Source: Pholiota molesta
Taxonomy: Eukaryota; Basidiomycota; Agaricomycetes; Agaricales; Strophariaceae
DNA: 64,000 bases
NCBI GenBank assembly: GCA_014925825.1
Contig: JACGCK010000002.1
Coordinates: forward strand, 1,054,001 to 1,118,000
Reading direction: 5' to 3'
Made by a program: the position numbers and the translations under genes. Positions 32,122 through 44,073 of the stretch are shown piece by piece; within the stretch, counting starts at the first letter, position 1; every line of letters starts with the position of its first letter. The notes under the pieces were generated by a model, which was given only the letters and a program-made list of their open reading frames with translations, made no database searches and was not told where the DNA came from.

Positions 32122-35100
32122 ATGGCCGTTCCCCAGCCAGTACGCCCAAAACTAAAGACTGCGTGCGCATATATCTGATTCATTGCGAAAATTGTTGTTG
32201 AAATCTCTGTTAGGTTCAAAAAAGCGCGCACAGTCGCGCCTCTTTACACGTCTGGTGCAGTAGCCGTGACCTCCGATGGAACCAGACTTGTCACTTGTGT
32301 CGCGGAGGATATCCTTCTGACGAATATCGAGAATGGACAGGAAATTTGTCGCTTCGTAGGGGTACGTCGTTCTCCTTATTTGTGTTATATTGCATCTAAT
32401 GCGATCAATAAAATATTTGCAACGATTAGGATACTCAAGCTATCAACTCTCTCTGCATTACCCCATCTTCCTCTCATCTCCTCGTATTCACCGCCTCGCT
32501 CTCGCTGCGCGTGTATGAACTCCCCGACTCAAAAGAACCACTGAAGAAGCGCGTACCGCCCATCCGTGTCGTAGGACGCGCGCACGAGGCGCCCGTTCAC
32601 GTTTGTATCGCCGATCCAACCTCTACATACCTCGCATCCGGCTCAGCCGACGGCGTCGTGAAAGTCTGGCACATCTTGCGTGGGTACACGACACATGTTT
32701 TCAAGGGCCACGGCGGCGTCGTCAGCGCGCTCGCATTCCACTATCCGTTCGACGCTTCTGTGGTGTCGGCCGCCAAGAGAGAAGACGATGCGGCTGATAA
32801 CGGCCTCGGTGGACACGCGGATACGGGTGTTCAACCTCACGGAGGGGCGTCGACGTCGAGTGGAGGTGGGAAGGCGGAGGCGATTCTAGAAGGCCATGTT
32901 TCTGTACCGCGAGGTCTAGAGTGTCTGCCGATGGACGATGGCTGGTGAGCGGCGGTAGGGATTCCGTGGTGCTTATCTGGGATTTGCAATCCAAAACCTC
33001 GACGGCCGGATCGGCCAAGGTGAAGAAAGGCGCTAAGAAAACGACAGCGCTCACGCCGACGCTGGTGAAGACGGTGCCTGCCCTAGAACGGGTGGAGGCG
33101 GTCGGTATTCTGCGGTCGGACGACGACATGGTTGTGGAATCAAAACCGAATTGGCCCAGCTCAAGTTCTACACCGGAGGCGAAAAGGAGTTGTGAAAGTG
33201 TGGGATGGCAAGGGTGAGGTTCTGGAGAAATTTGGGCAGGAACACAACGTCGCGTCGGAGGAACTGGAGGAGCAGAGCAAATCGTGAACGTGCTGTGAGT
33301 TATATCTTTCTTTTTCTGACTTCGTGCCCTTGATTTTGACCTGAAATTTCTAGCTATGTACCATCTACATCGACAGCGATATCTGTACATGCAGATCAAA
33401 ATATCATCTTCCATTCCTTGCGAGATGGAACACTCTCCCGCCAATTCGTCGGTTACAACGATGAAATCGTCGATGCAAGCTTCCTCAGTTACCCCACATC
33501 GACGACAGACGATACCCTCCAACGCGACTCTCATATTGCGCTTGCCACCAACTCCTCCCTCATTCGTGTCTATTCAACTAAAAACCTTGACGCCCGCCTT
33601 CTGGACGGCCATTCAGAAATCGTACTCGCCCTCGATCACTCGGCAGATGGGTCGCTATTAGCCAGCGGGAGCAAAGATAAGACTGCCAGGATCTGGGCAC
33701 CCATAAGCGCAGAGACAGACGAGACGGGATCGGCATGGGGTTATGGGTGTGTGGGCATCTGCGAGGGTCATGCAGAGAGCGTCGGCGCCGTGGCTCTGGC
33801 GCGTGGAGCGACAAAGGCGGTAAATTCCTGTTCACGGGCAGTCAAGATCGCACCATCAAAATGTGGGACCTGTCGCAGCTCCCGAGCGCTTTACAACTGG
33901 CAGCGAAGGCGCGGCACGTTGCAAGAGTTTGACGACCACAAGGCGCACGAGAAGGACATCAACTCGCTCGACGTAGCGCCGAACGACCGCTTCCTCGTGT
34001 CGGGCTCGCAGGACCGGACGGCGAAGGTGTTTGAGATCGTGTACATTGTCGGCGCGGGTGGCGCGGTGCGCGGGGAGCTGAAGCTGATCGGGACGTGCAA
34101 GGGCCACAAGCGCGGGTGTGGACGGTGCGCTTCGGACGGGCGGAACGCGTGCTGGCGACGGGCAGTGGGGACAAGACGGTGAAGCTGTGGAGTCTCGACG
34201 ACTACTCGTGTTTGCGGACATTCGAGGGCCACACGAACTCGGTGCTGCGCGTGGATTTCCTCAATGCTGGGCTGCAGCTTATCAGTACCGGCTCGGATGG
34301 CCTGGCGAAGTTGTGGAATGTCAGAGAGGAGGAATGTGTGGCGACATTGGATAATCACGAAGATAAGGTACGTAATATGGTCATTCGGCGCTTGACTTCT
34401 GTTGATTGATAATGGCGTAGGTCTGGGCATTGGCTGTCAGCGCGGATGAAAAACCATTGTCACCGGAGCTGCTGACTCCGTTGTCACTTTCTGGGAAGAC
34501 TGCACAGAAGAGGATGAGGTGGTCAAAGAGACGAAACGGACTGAGATGGCACTCAAGTAAGTTTGTTCATTTTCTCTTGCGCTCTACTGAAATCGCTTCT
34601 AGGGACCAAGACTTCATGAACTACGTTGAATTGCGCGACTACAAAAGAGCTATTCAATTGGCGCTAGCGATGGCACAACCTGGACGTCTCTGTCTCTTTT
34701 CAAAGAGATTTCTTCGTCGAAGAGGAAGATGATTCGCCATCACTGACAGGAAACCCCTCGGTCGACGAGGTCATTCGAACACTTTCTGGTCCCGAACTAG
34801 CCAAACTCCTTCGTTTCGTACGAGATTGGAACACGAACGCGAAGACTTCTGCTGTCGCTCAGCGTATCCTGTTCGCCATTACGAAGCTGCGCACCGCCGA
34901 TGACATCATCCAAGCGTTCGGCGAGGAGAACACGGAAAAATTGTTCGCTGATGGAGATGTGGAGGATCTGGCTTCACCCACTGGCCCTCCGACAGGGCGA
35001 ACTGCCCTCAAGAGCTTGTGGATGCTCTGATCCCATATTCTGAGCGTCATCTGTCGCGTATGGATCGGCTTGTTCAGGAGAGTTACGTGGTGGATTATAT

Positions 35101-35182
35101 CTTGGGAGAGATGGACGATGGCATGTTTGGCAATGATTTCATGGGAGATGATGATGATGCTGTTATGGATGTAGATCATTAG
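32122..35182 (+). CDS. UTP13: SSU-processome WD40 protein UTP13/TBL3, heavily frame-broken
   Basis: U3 snoRNP component of 18S rRNA processing in the nucleolus. WD-repeat signatures run along all three frames: VAPLYTSGAVAVTSDGTRL, LASGSADGVVKVWHILRGY, LITASVDTRIRVFNLTEG, GRWLVSGGRDSVVLIWDLQ, LLASGSKDKTARIWAP, LFTGSQDRTIKMWDL, VLATGSGDKTVKLWSLDDY and LISTGSDGLAKLWNV. The Utp13 C-terminal domain follows (DFMNYVELRDYKRAIQLAL, LAKLLRFVRDWNT, VVDYILGEMDDGMF). Clear introns: 32362..32429 and 34369..34421. The coding frame jumps at least ten times (for example 32216, 32790, 32845, 32924, 33820, 34120, 34452, 34995); in several cases one base added to a homopolymer restores it. Essential in yeast, so assembly error is likelier than decay. 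The start codon is tentative. Confidence 0.88.
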
Positions 35183-35217
35183 AAGCATGCATTCTCCTTT
35201 TCCTCTGCGTTCGTTGA

Positions 35218-36017
35218 TTACAAGTAAATCTTGCCCAGTCGGCATCCTCGCACGCCGTTGAAAAGGAGCACCCACTCCCCAGCCTGGACTGTGTCCTTGG
35301 TGAGCGTACCCTCCGTGTCCTCGATTATACGTCCTTTCTCTAGCAGCCATCCACGCATCACGCCCGCCAGGCAGCCTGTGTTGAGGGACGGGGTTAACCA
35401 TGCAGAAGAACGGTAGAATGCCACATTAAATATAGACGCTTCCATAACCTCTCCATCTTGGTTGTACAGTAATACGTCCCAGTCGGAAGATGATTCTTTC
35501 CCTTTTTGCTCATGGCGCTTTTTGGCTCGATCGTAAACATCTCGCAGCGTCGTTTTCGTCTGTGTGAATATCGATGGCTGGGTGGCCTCTCTATCCATGT
35601 AGACTTTGAGTGCAGAAAGAAGCTCGACATCGTTCGAAAGATTAGTTGGCGGTGGTTTGCAAAGGGACAGCTCTGTGGGATCAGAGCGGAATGATTCAGG
35701 TAGGGGCGCCGCGACGACCACGAGCTGTCCGTCTACGGAGAGCGTTATCTGCACCCTGAAGGCCACAGCCGTGCTGCCCTTGACGCGCTGATCTGCAATC
35801 GCATCGAGGCACTTGCCCTTGAGAAGGGCGTACTTGAGCGTGGACTTGGCGAACAGCCAGCTGTGCTTCTCCGCCGCGGCGAGGAGGCGCTCGAGGTGCA
35901 GTGGGAGGAGGAAGAACGGGGAGGGCCGTGTGGGTCGTTGTTCCAGGCGACCGACTGAAGATATGGGTCGTAGCGGGTGGTTGAACGCAGTTGGAATGGG
36001 CCGTCGATGCCATCCAT
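35218..36017 (-). CDS. ABZ2: Aminodeoxychorismate lyase (class IV PLP aminotransferase fold), one frame break
   Basis: Makes p-aminobenzoate for folate. Single exon, about 266 codons. The start MDGIDGPFQLRSTTRYDPYL is in one frame. It joins FFLLPLHLERLLAAAEKHSW and KGSTAVAFRVQITLSVDGQL only if one C is restored in the GGCCCTCC run (35923-35925 on the plus strand). The fold-class IV core is WDVLLYNQDGEVMEASIFNV, then LTPSLNTGCLAGVMRGWLLE, placing the substrate-binding Glu and the TGCLAGVMR turn where this family has them. It is convergent with UTP13, with 35 bp between stops. A D-amino-acid or branched-chain aminotransferase is less likely given the short length and core. Confidence 0.75.
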
Positions 36018-36369
36018 GGTAAGTAGTGAAATTTGAGACCAGAGGTTATGGGATGTTGTGTGGGCCTGTGGAGAGCAATAGGACAGTGATGAGCGCGGAT
36101 TGTCAAGGTGATCGGTGATCGGTGGTGCGACTTCTAAAGGAATTTATTGCTATAAATGGCCTTCAGACCACTCAATTTGATATCCAGTAATATCAGAGAT
36201 TCAAAGTTCAATTTCTATATACTTAAACCGTTTGACTCTGAAATCTAAGTCAAATCTAAGTAAGTAGCAGATGTAGCAGAGCCAGTCTAAGTGATACCAC
36301 CTCACATGTCACACGAGCGTCACATAGCAAGGTCTCGCGGCGCACAAAGGCTTGTATTGAAGTTCCCTT
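36018..36369. promoter_or_regulatory. Promoter of MYND copy 1, duplicated at copy 2
   Basis: The tract around 36127-36162 (CTTCTAAAGGAATTTATTGC) has a close relative at 38533-38568 upstream of copy 2 (CTTCTAAAGGCACTTATTAC). A GCGTCACATAGC stretch is also shared (36310 and 38709). Confidence 0.55.
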
Positions 36370-38133
36370 ATGCCGCACGTCGGAAAACCAACAGCTCTCC
36401 ACTGGGGACAGGTTATCCAAACGTAAATCCGCTGGATTTATTCTATCCTCCATATGCGATGCGAACAATCCTGAACACTGCGGCACTTGCCTGGCCGGCG
36501 CTTTGTACGAAATTACAGCGATGGCGGCAGCTGTATTCGAAAACCCTGGGGGCGCCAAGTCTACTGCCCAACAATCGCTGCAGGATCCCAAATTCTGGAA
36601 CGGTATCCTTGCATTTCTCCTGCTAAAGCGCACGGACGAACACTAGATAGGCTGTTGACGCGTTTATCAGAATGCTCATGTCGAATGGAAGATGTGGCTA
36701 TCGCAGCATATCACAGGAAGGGATCGTCACGGGCTGCGTTGTCGATGGCTAGGGCGCATATAGACGAAGGCGAATTAGGACCAGTAACCTCCGGTCGATG
36801 TTCGTTTATCATGGACATGTTCTGCGTTTTGTGTATTGTTCTCAAGTCCAGTGGGGTCACATCCGTCGCGAAAGGGAGATCACAATCTTGGCCACTCCAT
36901 CTAACAGATCTCACCCCTATGGCGCAGACAGCTTCGTCCAAAGCATGCTCCAGTGGTATCGCTTCGTACCCGAGACCGCAATCATTCATTACACAGGACT
37001 AGTCTTGCGCATCTGCGGAACTGCGGTCATCCCAAGCCTCGTAAAATACCGATTCTCGCATGCCGTCATCGAGTCTTGCCGACAGCTCGTCGACCTGACT
37101 TTGGCTGATCTTACCCAGGATCTGGATGAACGAGGTCGCATCCGCCTTGCCCAGAGGTTCAGGAACCGTGTATTAGACTATGTTGGGTATTTCCGAGCTA
37201 TCGAAAATTTGATCACAACAAAATCCGACTGCTTCGCAGAGCTCATGCGTGGATGCGAAACGAAAGCCATGCAGTTTTGCTCGATACTCCTCTATTTATC
37301 TTCTGATCCGAAGATGCCATCCCATGATATTTCAGACTATATGTTCGGGTTTGCGTGGTATGGGCAGGAACTTTTCCGATTCTTCCATATGCATCTATAT
37401 CCTCGACCCGATATGCCTGTGCATCCAATGATAGAACAGATAGATTCCAAGATATTCCCTTTTCCTGCCGCTCTTCAGGAACCCGCGTATTTGGCACTGG
37501 GCTGTATTCTAGCGTTTCGCGTAGACCGCCATTGTTCAGCCTACAAATGTCCGAACACCTTCCAGACTGTGGGCAAAGACTTCCAGCGCTGTTCACGCTG
37601 CAAGGTTGTTTCTTACTGCGGGCGCGACTGTCAGGCCAATGCATGGAAGGATCAAAGTTTTCCTCACAAGCGAACATGTTCCGTCATGCGCAACCTGATA
37701 AATCGTGGAGGCGGGGCAGAACTCGTTTTCAAGAAAAAAGGAGCATTATTCTGTGCGACGACGCACCCTACGATCTTTGAAAATTGGAACAAGGCAGGCA
37801 TTTGTGAAGATGATTTCTCACTCCTCGATAATTGGTACAAGGCAGTCTATGGGAAACGTGGATATCCTATGCCTGACGGGACTGAATGGACGCCTGGATA
37901 TGATGATTATAATGATATAATCGCAAAGCTTACCGAGAAGGGTCGCGGACCAGAAGGTATCTACCATTGATCTACCAGTTTCTATCATGGTACTTGATTA
38001 CGTTTGGCTGACTTGTGGGCTGCTTCACTTTGCAGCTAAATTTCTCAATCGTCTGGCGCGATGGCCTTGTGAGATAGCTAAAGAGGAACAGCTCTTGAAA
38101 GCTCAACCATTCTGGGGAGAAGATATCATTTGA
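36370..38133 (+). CDS. MYND-finger protein, tandem copy 1 (N-terminal frame breaks)
   Basis: Paralogue of the gene at 38765. The reading from 36798 to 37970 is open and ends the first exon inside PEG; intron 37957..38035 leads to AKFLNRLARWPCEIAKEEQL and a shared FWGEDII end. The MYND zinc finger is CSAYKCPNTF, then FQRCSRCKVVSYCGRDCQ and HKRTC. Upstream, homology to copy 2 continues (HCGTCLAGAL, KFWNGILAFLLLKRTDE, LTRLSECSCR, GPVTSGRCSF) but the frame changes near 36376, 36651 and 36908, each fixed by one extra base in a short run. These could be assembly errors or early decay; the open 390-codon stretch and conserved splice site favour a working gene. Function unknown; MYND domains bind proline-rich peptides. 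Confidence 0.72.
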
Positions 38134-38764
38134 TTATCAACTGTAATTTTCCTTTGGTATGCACTCTATAAGTATCTTGTTTGTTATGTAAATGTAGTTT
38201 TCCCAGATGCTCTGGCTCATACTCACATTTCTCACAGTGTATTTAGGCTGCGGTATCATCTCACCATATTTGCCAGCAAGTAGTGGGATTAACGCTTGAA
38301 TTATTACAAACATCAGGTTTCGAACAAGTTTCGAAGCCACTATGCTACTTAATTGTACAAAATTATGTAAAGGAGCTGAAATGTCTCCTTCATCTACTCG
38401 TTAAGGGTGCAGAATCGGGTAACCATGTTGATAACCATTGAGACCTGGCTGTAATGAGGTTCTGTAGCAAATTGTAGTGCCCATTAATTCCTGTCAGTAA
38501 TAAAACACGGGAAATCGGCAATCAGTGATGTGCAACTTCTAAAGGCACTTATTACTATAAACGGCCAGCCAATATTTTGATACTCAGTTGCATGTATAAA
38601 AATAGAGATTAATACGATCCATGTCCACTCTTTCGACATGGATCTGCTATGTAAGGGCTTTGGACTATGTTGGGGTAAGCCTGAGTAATGCTCGGTCCAG
38701 GCGTCACGCGAGCGTCACATAGCTCTCTGCGGCGCGCGCGCGCACTAAATTTTCCCTTAAAGTT

Positions 38765-40505
38765 ATGCCACCACGTCGAAAAATTGGCGACACCTCCCCA
38801 GCGGATGCCTCCTCCGCATCCGCTGTTCTCATCCTATCCTCCATACGCAATCCGAACAATCCTGAACACTGCGGCACATGCCTGTCTGGCGCTTTCATGG
38901 AATTTACAGAGTTCGAGAAAACTGTATACTCTGGGCGTCATATCAAGCAATCTGCGCGAGATACCAAATTCTGGGACGGTATCCTTGCATTCCTGCTGCT
39001 GAAACGCACGGACGAGCAACTGGATAGGCTTTTGATGCGTTTATCGGAATGCTCCTGTCGAAAATACGATGCGAATATCAGAAGATTTCATAAAACGGGA
39101 TTGGAATGGGAGGAGGTAACAATGTCTAGGATGCACATTGAACAAGGCGAATCAGGACCAGTTACCTCTGGTAGATGTTCGTTTATCATCAACATTTTCT
39201 GTGCCTTGTCTACTATCCTCCGTACGAGTGGGCTCACGTCCGTCGCAAAAGGAACAATGCAACACTGGCCACTCAATGCGACAGATCTCATCCCATATGG
39301 AGCAGACAATTTCGTAGAAAGCATGCTTCAGTGGCATCGCTTCGTACCCGACACCATGATCTTTCAATACACCGGACTAGCCTTGCACCTCTGCGTAGCT
39401 TCGCTCATCCCAAGCCTCGTGAAATACCGATTCTCGCATGTCGTTGTGGATTCCTGCCGACAGCTCGTTGACTTGACCATGGCTGATTTTACCAAAGATC
39501 TGAATGGGCAAGGTCGCAACCGCCTCTCCATGAGATTCAAGTTCCGCGTATTGGACTATTCTGTGTATTTCCGAACCATCCTACTGTTGAACTCAACAAC
39601 ACCACCCAATTGCTGCGCAGAGCTTATGCGTGGATGCGAAACGAAAGCCATGCAGCTCTGTTCTTTAATTCTCTATTTATCTTCAAATCCAAAAATGCCA
39701 CCACATGAAAGTTCGGACGTCATGAACCAGTTTGTGTGGTTCGCGCAGCTACTTTTCCGATTCTTCCGCATGCACCTATATCCTCGTCCCAATATCCCTG
39801 TGCACCCCCTGGTGGAGAGTCTGGATTCTCAGGTATTCCTAACTCCCGCTGTTTGCGAAGACCCCAAGTATACGGCGCTGATGGCCATCCAAACGCTTCG
39901 CTCCGACCGCCATTGTTCAGCCTACAAATGTCCAAATTCCTTCCAGAGTGTAGGCAAGAATTTCCAACGCTGTTCACGGTGCCAGGTTGTGTCCTACTGC
40001 GGGCGCGAATGCCAAACCAATGCATGGAAGGATCAGAAATATCCTCACAAGCAAATATGCTCCGTCTTGCGCAGCCTGATGAGCCGCGGAGGTGGACCAG
40101 CGTTTTTTTTCGGCGATGGGCCAGAATTTTGGGAGATGACGCACCGTGTGGTTTATGAGAATTGGAAGAAAGCAGGCGTTCAGGAAGATGACCTTTCGCT
40201 CATCGGGGACTGGCACAAGGCGATTACTGGGAGCCGTGGATATCCTATACCTGATGGAACCGAATGGACGCCTGGATATGATGATTACAACGAAATAATT
40301 GCAAAGCTCAGCGAGAAGGGTCGCGGACCAAAAGGTATTTACCACTTTCCGTCGTTTGACTCTTGATTGTGTTTGGTGGACTAATGGATTGATTAAATGT
40401 GCAGCTAAATTTATAAATCGTCTCGCTCGATGGCCATCTGAGGTGGCTGCAGAAGAATGCCTTTTGAAAGCTCAACCATTCTGGGGAGAAGATATTACTT
40501 ATTGA
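38765..40505 (+). CDS. MYND-finger protein, tandem copy 2 (intact)
   Basis: Model: 38765..40334, 40405..40505, 556 aa. A long helical N-terminal region with no recognised domain (LSECSCRKYDANIRRF, SLVKYRFSHVVVDSCRQLVD, CCAELMRGCETKAMQ) is followed near residues 380-430 by a MYND zinc finger: HCSAYKCPNSFQ, FQRCSRCQVVSYCGRECQ, NAWKDQKYPHKQIC. The end carries IPDGTEWTPGYDDYNEIIAK and, after the intron, AKFINRLARWPSEVAAEECL. There is no SET domain, so it is not a SMYD methyltransferase. Intron position and phase are shared with copy 1. An alternative reading without splicing ends GIYHFPSFDS. Confidence 0.8.
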
Positions 40506-40977
40506 TCAAGAATTTTTCAACATTCTCCGTGACCATCCTCTGAATTTTTTGTAATTGAGTAGTTTTGCTCCATGTATGTTATTTATGTTATATTAACAAG
40601 TATTATGCTATGGTATCTTTTTTTAAGTAAACTCTGTGCTGCAATAAATACAAAGTGACATATTGAATTGACATGATTATGGACTCTAGGATTCAAATTC
40701 AAAGCTGATCCACTACTTTACATGCGATGAGTACGACTGGAACAGAAAACCTATTTGAACAGAATCTAAGCAAGATTAGCCCAAGGCTAGGCCAGGTCTC
40801 GCTGAAAGTGCTGGAATGCCTCGTATATACGGCATGCAGGTCTTCAATTATGCAGAAATGGGTAATCCCTGAGAGTTGTTGGACCTAATTGCAGTGAGCA
40901 GATTCCAGCACCCTTTATATTTCTGCCAGAATCTCTTCGCGACCAGTATATTGGTGGGTTATGACTTCGGCTGAAAA

Positions 40978-42490
40978 TTAGTCGATCCGTATGTCTGACT
41001 CGTCATAAACATTGTGGCTCATATTCTTTAATTCGATGCGAGAATTCAATGTGTCCAATAACGTCTATAAAATGTAAAAAAACCCGTGAGCGGAGGACGA
41101 TGTGAAAGGTCAAAAGATCATTACGTTGGTGTAGATGCGGCCAAGCGGATATGCAAACATGGCATAGAGATTGGTGTTTCGATGGAACAGAAAGCTAAAC
41201 AAATCTGCAAGGGCGAGTAGTGAAGCGAAAAGGCCAGTCTGGATGGTTCCACGAATAAGGCGATTTATGACGCTGTCTGTACTACGGAACCCTGTTCGCG
41301 AGCGTGCGAGGGAATAGGTTAGGACCACTGTGAATAGCGATAGCAATGCTTTTGAATAAACCCTGCAGATACAAATGAAGACTGGAGAAACAAACCTGTG
41401 ATCATGAGGTCAGCAGCAGTTTGAAAGCCGAGCCAGCAAGCAACGAATGGGGTCATCGGTGTGAGATCGCTTACGCTGACACAGGATGAGCGTCAGAAGT
41501 CAACCACAAATATTCTACAGAGGAATGGATAAACTGACTGATTGATGATGGCAGATCGAATCCCAGCATAGGCGCCAAAGACAAATCCTAGACTACTCAA
41601 TGCCGCAATCACTGATATAATTGGTATGCTTTTTGTTAGTTTGTATACACTGGAAAAGATCTTTAGATGCTCTATTCAAAAATATTCGATGGACAGTCGG
41701 CTTACCGATGGCCCAAGAAGAATTGAGTGAGAATTGCAGCTACGGAAGTTGCCACTGCCGTGAAAGGAATTGCCCAACCAATGCCTATGTTTGACGAGAA
41801 AGACCGTGTAAGCAGAAGACTGTCTGCGATCTAATGCATGGAACACACATACTTTCAAGGCTTGCCGGATTTCCGTAGTTCAGTACGCTATGCGATGCAG
41901 CAGTCAGGGATATCGCAACGAGGTCCAACGGAGAGTTGGCGATCAGAACGTTACCAACCACATATCCCAACCATTGTAGACACCTCTGCGGAAGGAAGGT
42001 CAATAAAATATGAAATGTGATCTGTTTTATGAACGGAATAGGAACTTAACATACACTACGCTGTGGACTGTGTCCACCACGAACAGCACCCCAACAATCG
42101 ATCTATTCATCGTTTCTCTTAGCAATTAAGCTTGCTAAAGGTGGCAAATTAAACGGACTTTAACCATAAAGCATCGTTGAAGTCTAACAAAACGTGGACG
42201 TCAGAAAACGGTATTGGACGGAATGAAAATACGCTCACTGGTTATTCGATACAGCAAGAACTGATATGTCACAAGACCGTAGAGATACGTGTTCACTGCA
42301 AAGCAAGATACCCACGAGGATTGGTCAAAAGCTGTTGAAGTCGCCTGCTTTCGAGTGATATAAATGGCCTACCCAAGAGGCCAAGAAGAAGGACGCCTGT
42401 AGTGTCCCAAAAACATATGAGTAGTGCATCAAAGAGGCGACGGAAATTATCCTGCATACCAACGGTAAGGTCGAATTCGCGATCGACCAT
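40978..42490 (-). CDS. DUF6534-type multi-pass membrane protein
   Basis: Function unknown; the family is expanded in basidiomycetes and has about seven membrane helices. Exons (minus): 42490..42373, 42295..42239, 42183..42159, 42102..42055, 41983..41853, 41784..41706, 41649..41539, 41475..41396, 41362..41125, 41064..40978. Helices include FWDTTGVLLLGLLV, KSIVGVLFVVDTVHSVV, FTAVATSVAAILTQFFLG and TPFVACWLGFQTAADLMIT. The family-typical C-terminal block is LTYSLARSRTGFRSTDSVIN, then YAMFAYPLGRIYTN and TLLDTLNSR. One base is missing at the 41396/41362 junction (a G run at donor or acceptor). Many very short exons are usual for this family. Confidence 0.8.
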
Positions 42491-44073
42491 CCAGTCTCTT
42501 CAGAGAGGAAAGGGAAGAAAATGCACAGGCAACCACCAAGCGGACTCGAAGTGGGCTCGCTTTTTTCGCGGTTTGCTTCTTATATATCCATTTGATGGCA
42601 TGTCAGTCTAGAAATTGACGTACATAATAGAAGATTACGGTAGGTACGTTCGTTTCATCAATGTCATGATCACCACGACCTTGGTCAGCCTTGGTCCTTG
42701 GAGAATTTCGGCATAACTGCACCCATTCAAAGGGTCGCCTTGGGGTTGCCACCCAAGTGACGCTGATCCTTCCTGTCCTTTTACAATCGAATTCCATCAG
42801 CCAAACTTTCGACTTTCGATGCACTTACTGACACCATCACCTTCCTTAGGTCGATAAGTAGAGAAATTGCTCACCGAAAGGAATTGGAAAGGAATGTAGC
42901 CTCGCTAAAGGCGAATTGTTTTTAACTTGTTTATAAATAGAATGACTCGTCACCGTGTTAGTGATCCATCAAACTTTGTATCAGTATGGAACTGTACATA
43001 TGGGGGCGTAAATGCAATCTACTTGAAGACTTTCACCAATCGAAGATCAGCAATTTTGCCCATGATCATGGAGAAAGTTGATGGAAATACCGTCAACGGT
43101 CACTGTCACCCAAATACAAGTACCCGGTGCATATCAGGTTTCGTGCGGTGTCTCCGCTTCTATGAGTTGTTGCCCGGGAATCTGAAGTTACCAAGGGGCT
43201 TTTGATCCAGCGGTTAGAGTCTGGAGACTGGAATTGAAGATCTGCCATACATATATGTGCCAGCTTAGACTGGCCAATATCATTGATTAATCACCGGCGC
43301 TTCTTTGGTGGCACCCAGGTCCATGTCGGGCGTCTCTTTTTCAGTTTGGATCGCTATAAAAAATTTGCAGGATCAATCTTTGCAGGATCCCAAAAAGACG
43401 TCGACATGAAGTCACATGAAAATAAAGCGAATTTTAGAGAAAATGGTTGGTTGATGGTTGGCAGGATTTGTTTGGAATGAGGTATGCGCTGTGAAGGAGC
43501 AATAACTTCCGATGGCACTTCCAGTAAGAAAAGTTGATCATGATTGCACAATGGATGGACATGCCTGACAAAAACAGCAAAAATACAGCTGAATCCAGAT
43601 CAACATCGGATACCTGTGTCCTCTGTTTGTAAGACTCGGTCAAAGCTCGGTCAAGGTGGGCAGTGTGCATATCTAGTTCCAAATATTGCGAATACACAGG
43701 AAGGCAATTCCTGGCAGTGCCCCACGGACCATGGGCCACAGTGGGGCTGGTATTGACGTGTAAGTATGGAGTAGAACAACGAGAGATTTCCAGTGCCACC
43801 ACGGCCTTTGACTTGATCAGCAACATAGAGACATGGAAGTGAATACTGCGGCCGCGTAATACAAGTGGAAAGTTCGAGGGGTTGGTGGAATTGTTTGCTA
43901 AGCGCTTGCGCAAGCACAGGAAGACGGTGCTCGGAAGCGGGCGGCAATGTGACGGATGTGACGGGGATGACATATAAAGGGGGAGTCAATTGTGGCTGCG
44001 GTCTCCAGAGGCTCCCAAGCACCCCCCAACATCGTCTTTGGGTATCTCTCACCCACATCTACCGTTTCCATAA
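42491..44073. other. Intergenic region, 1.6 kb, with TATA box for the NBR1-like gene
   Basis: No convincing gene: the longer frames on both strands (for example minus 43434-43973) lack family motifs and codon structure. A clear TATA element, CATATAAAGGGG (about 43971-43982), lies roughly 95 bp before the NBR1-like ATG and fits its core promoter. A G-rich CGGATGTGACGGGG tract precedes it. Confidence 0.55.

Larger units (their letters stand above)
36125..40505 (+). repeat. Tandem segmental duplication carrying the MYND genes
   Basis: Two head-to-tail units of about 2.4 kb: 36125-38133 and 38528-40505. Shared features are the promoter tract, the CGTCACATAGC block, the whole reading frame, the terminal intron at the same position, and the final FWGEDI peptide. 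Divergence is substantial in both promoter and protein, so the duplication is not recent. Confidence 0.75.

Noticed and set aside
43434..43973. 179-codon minus-strand frame in the gap before the NBR1-like gene
   Set aside because: No family motif, Ser/Leu/His-rich random-looking composition, and it overlaps other frames equally long.
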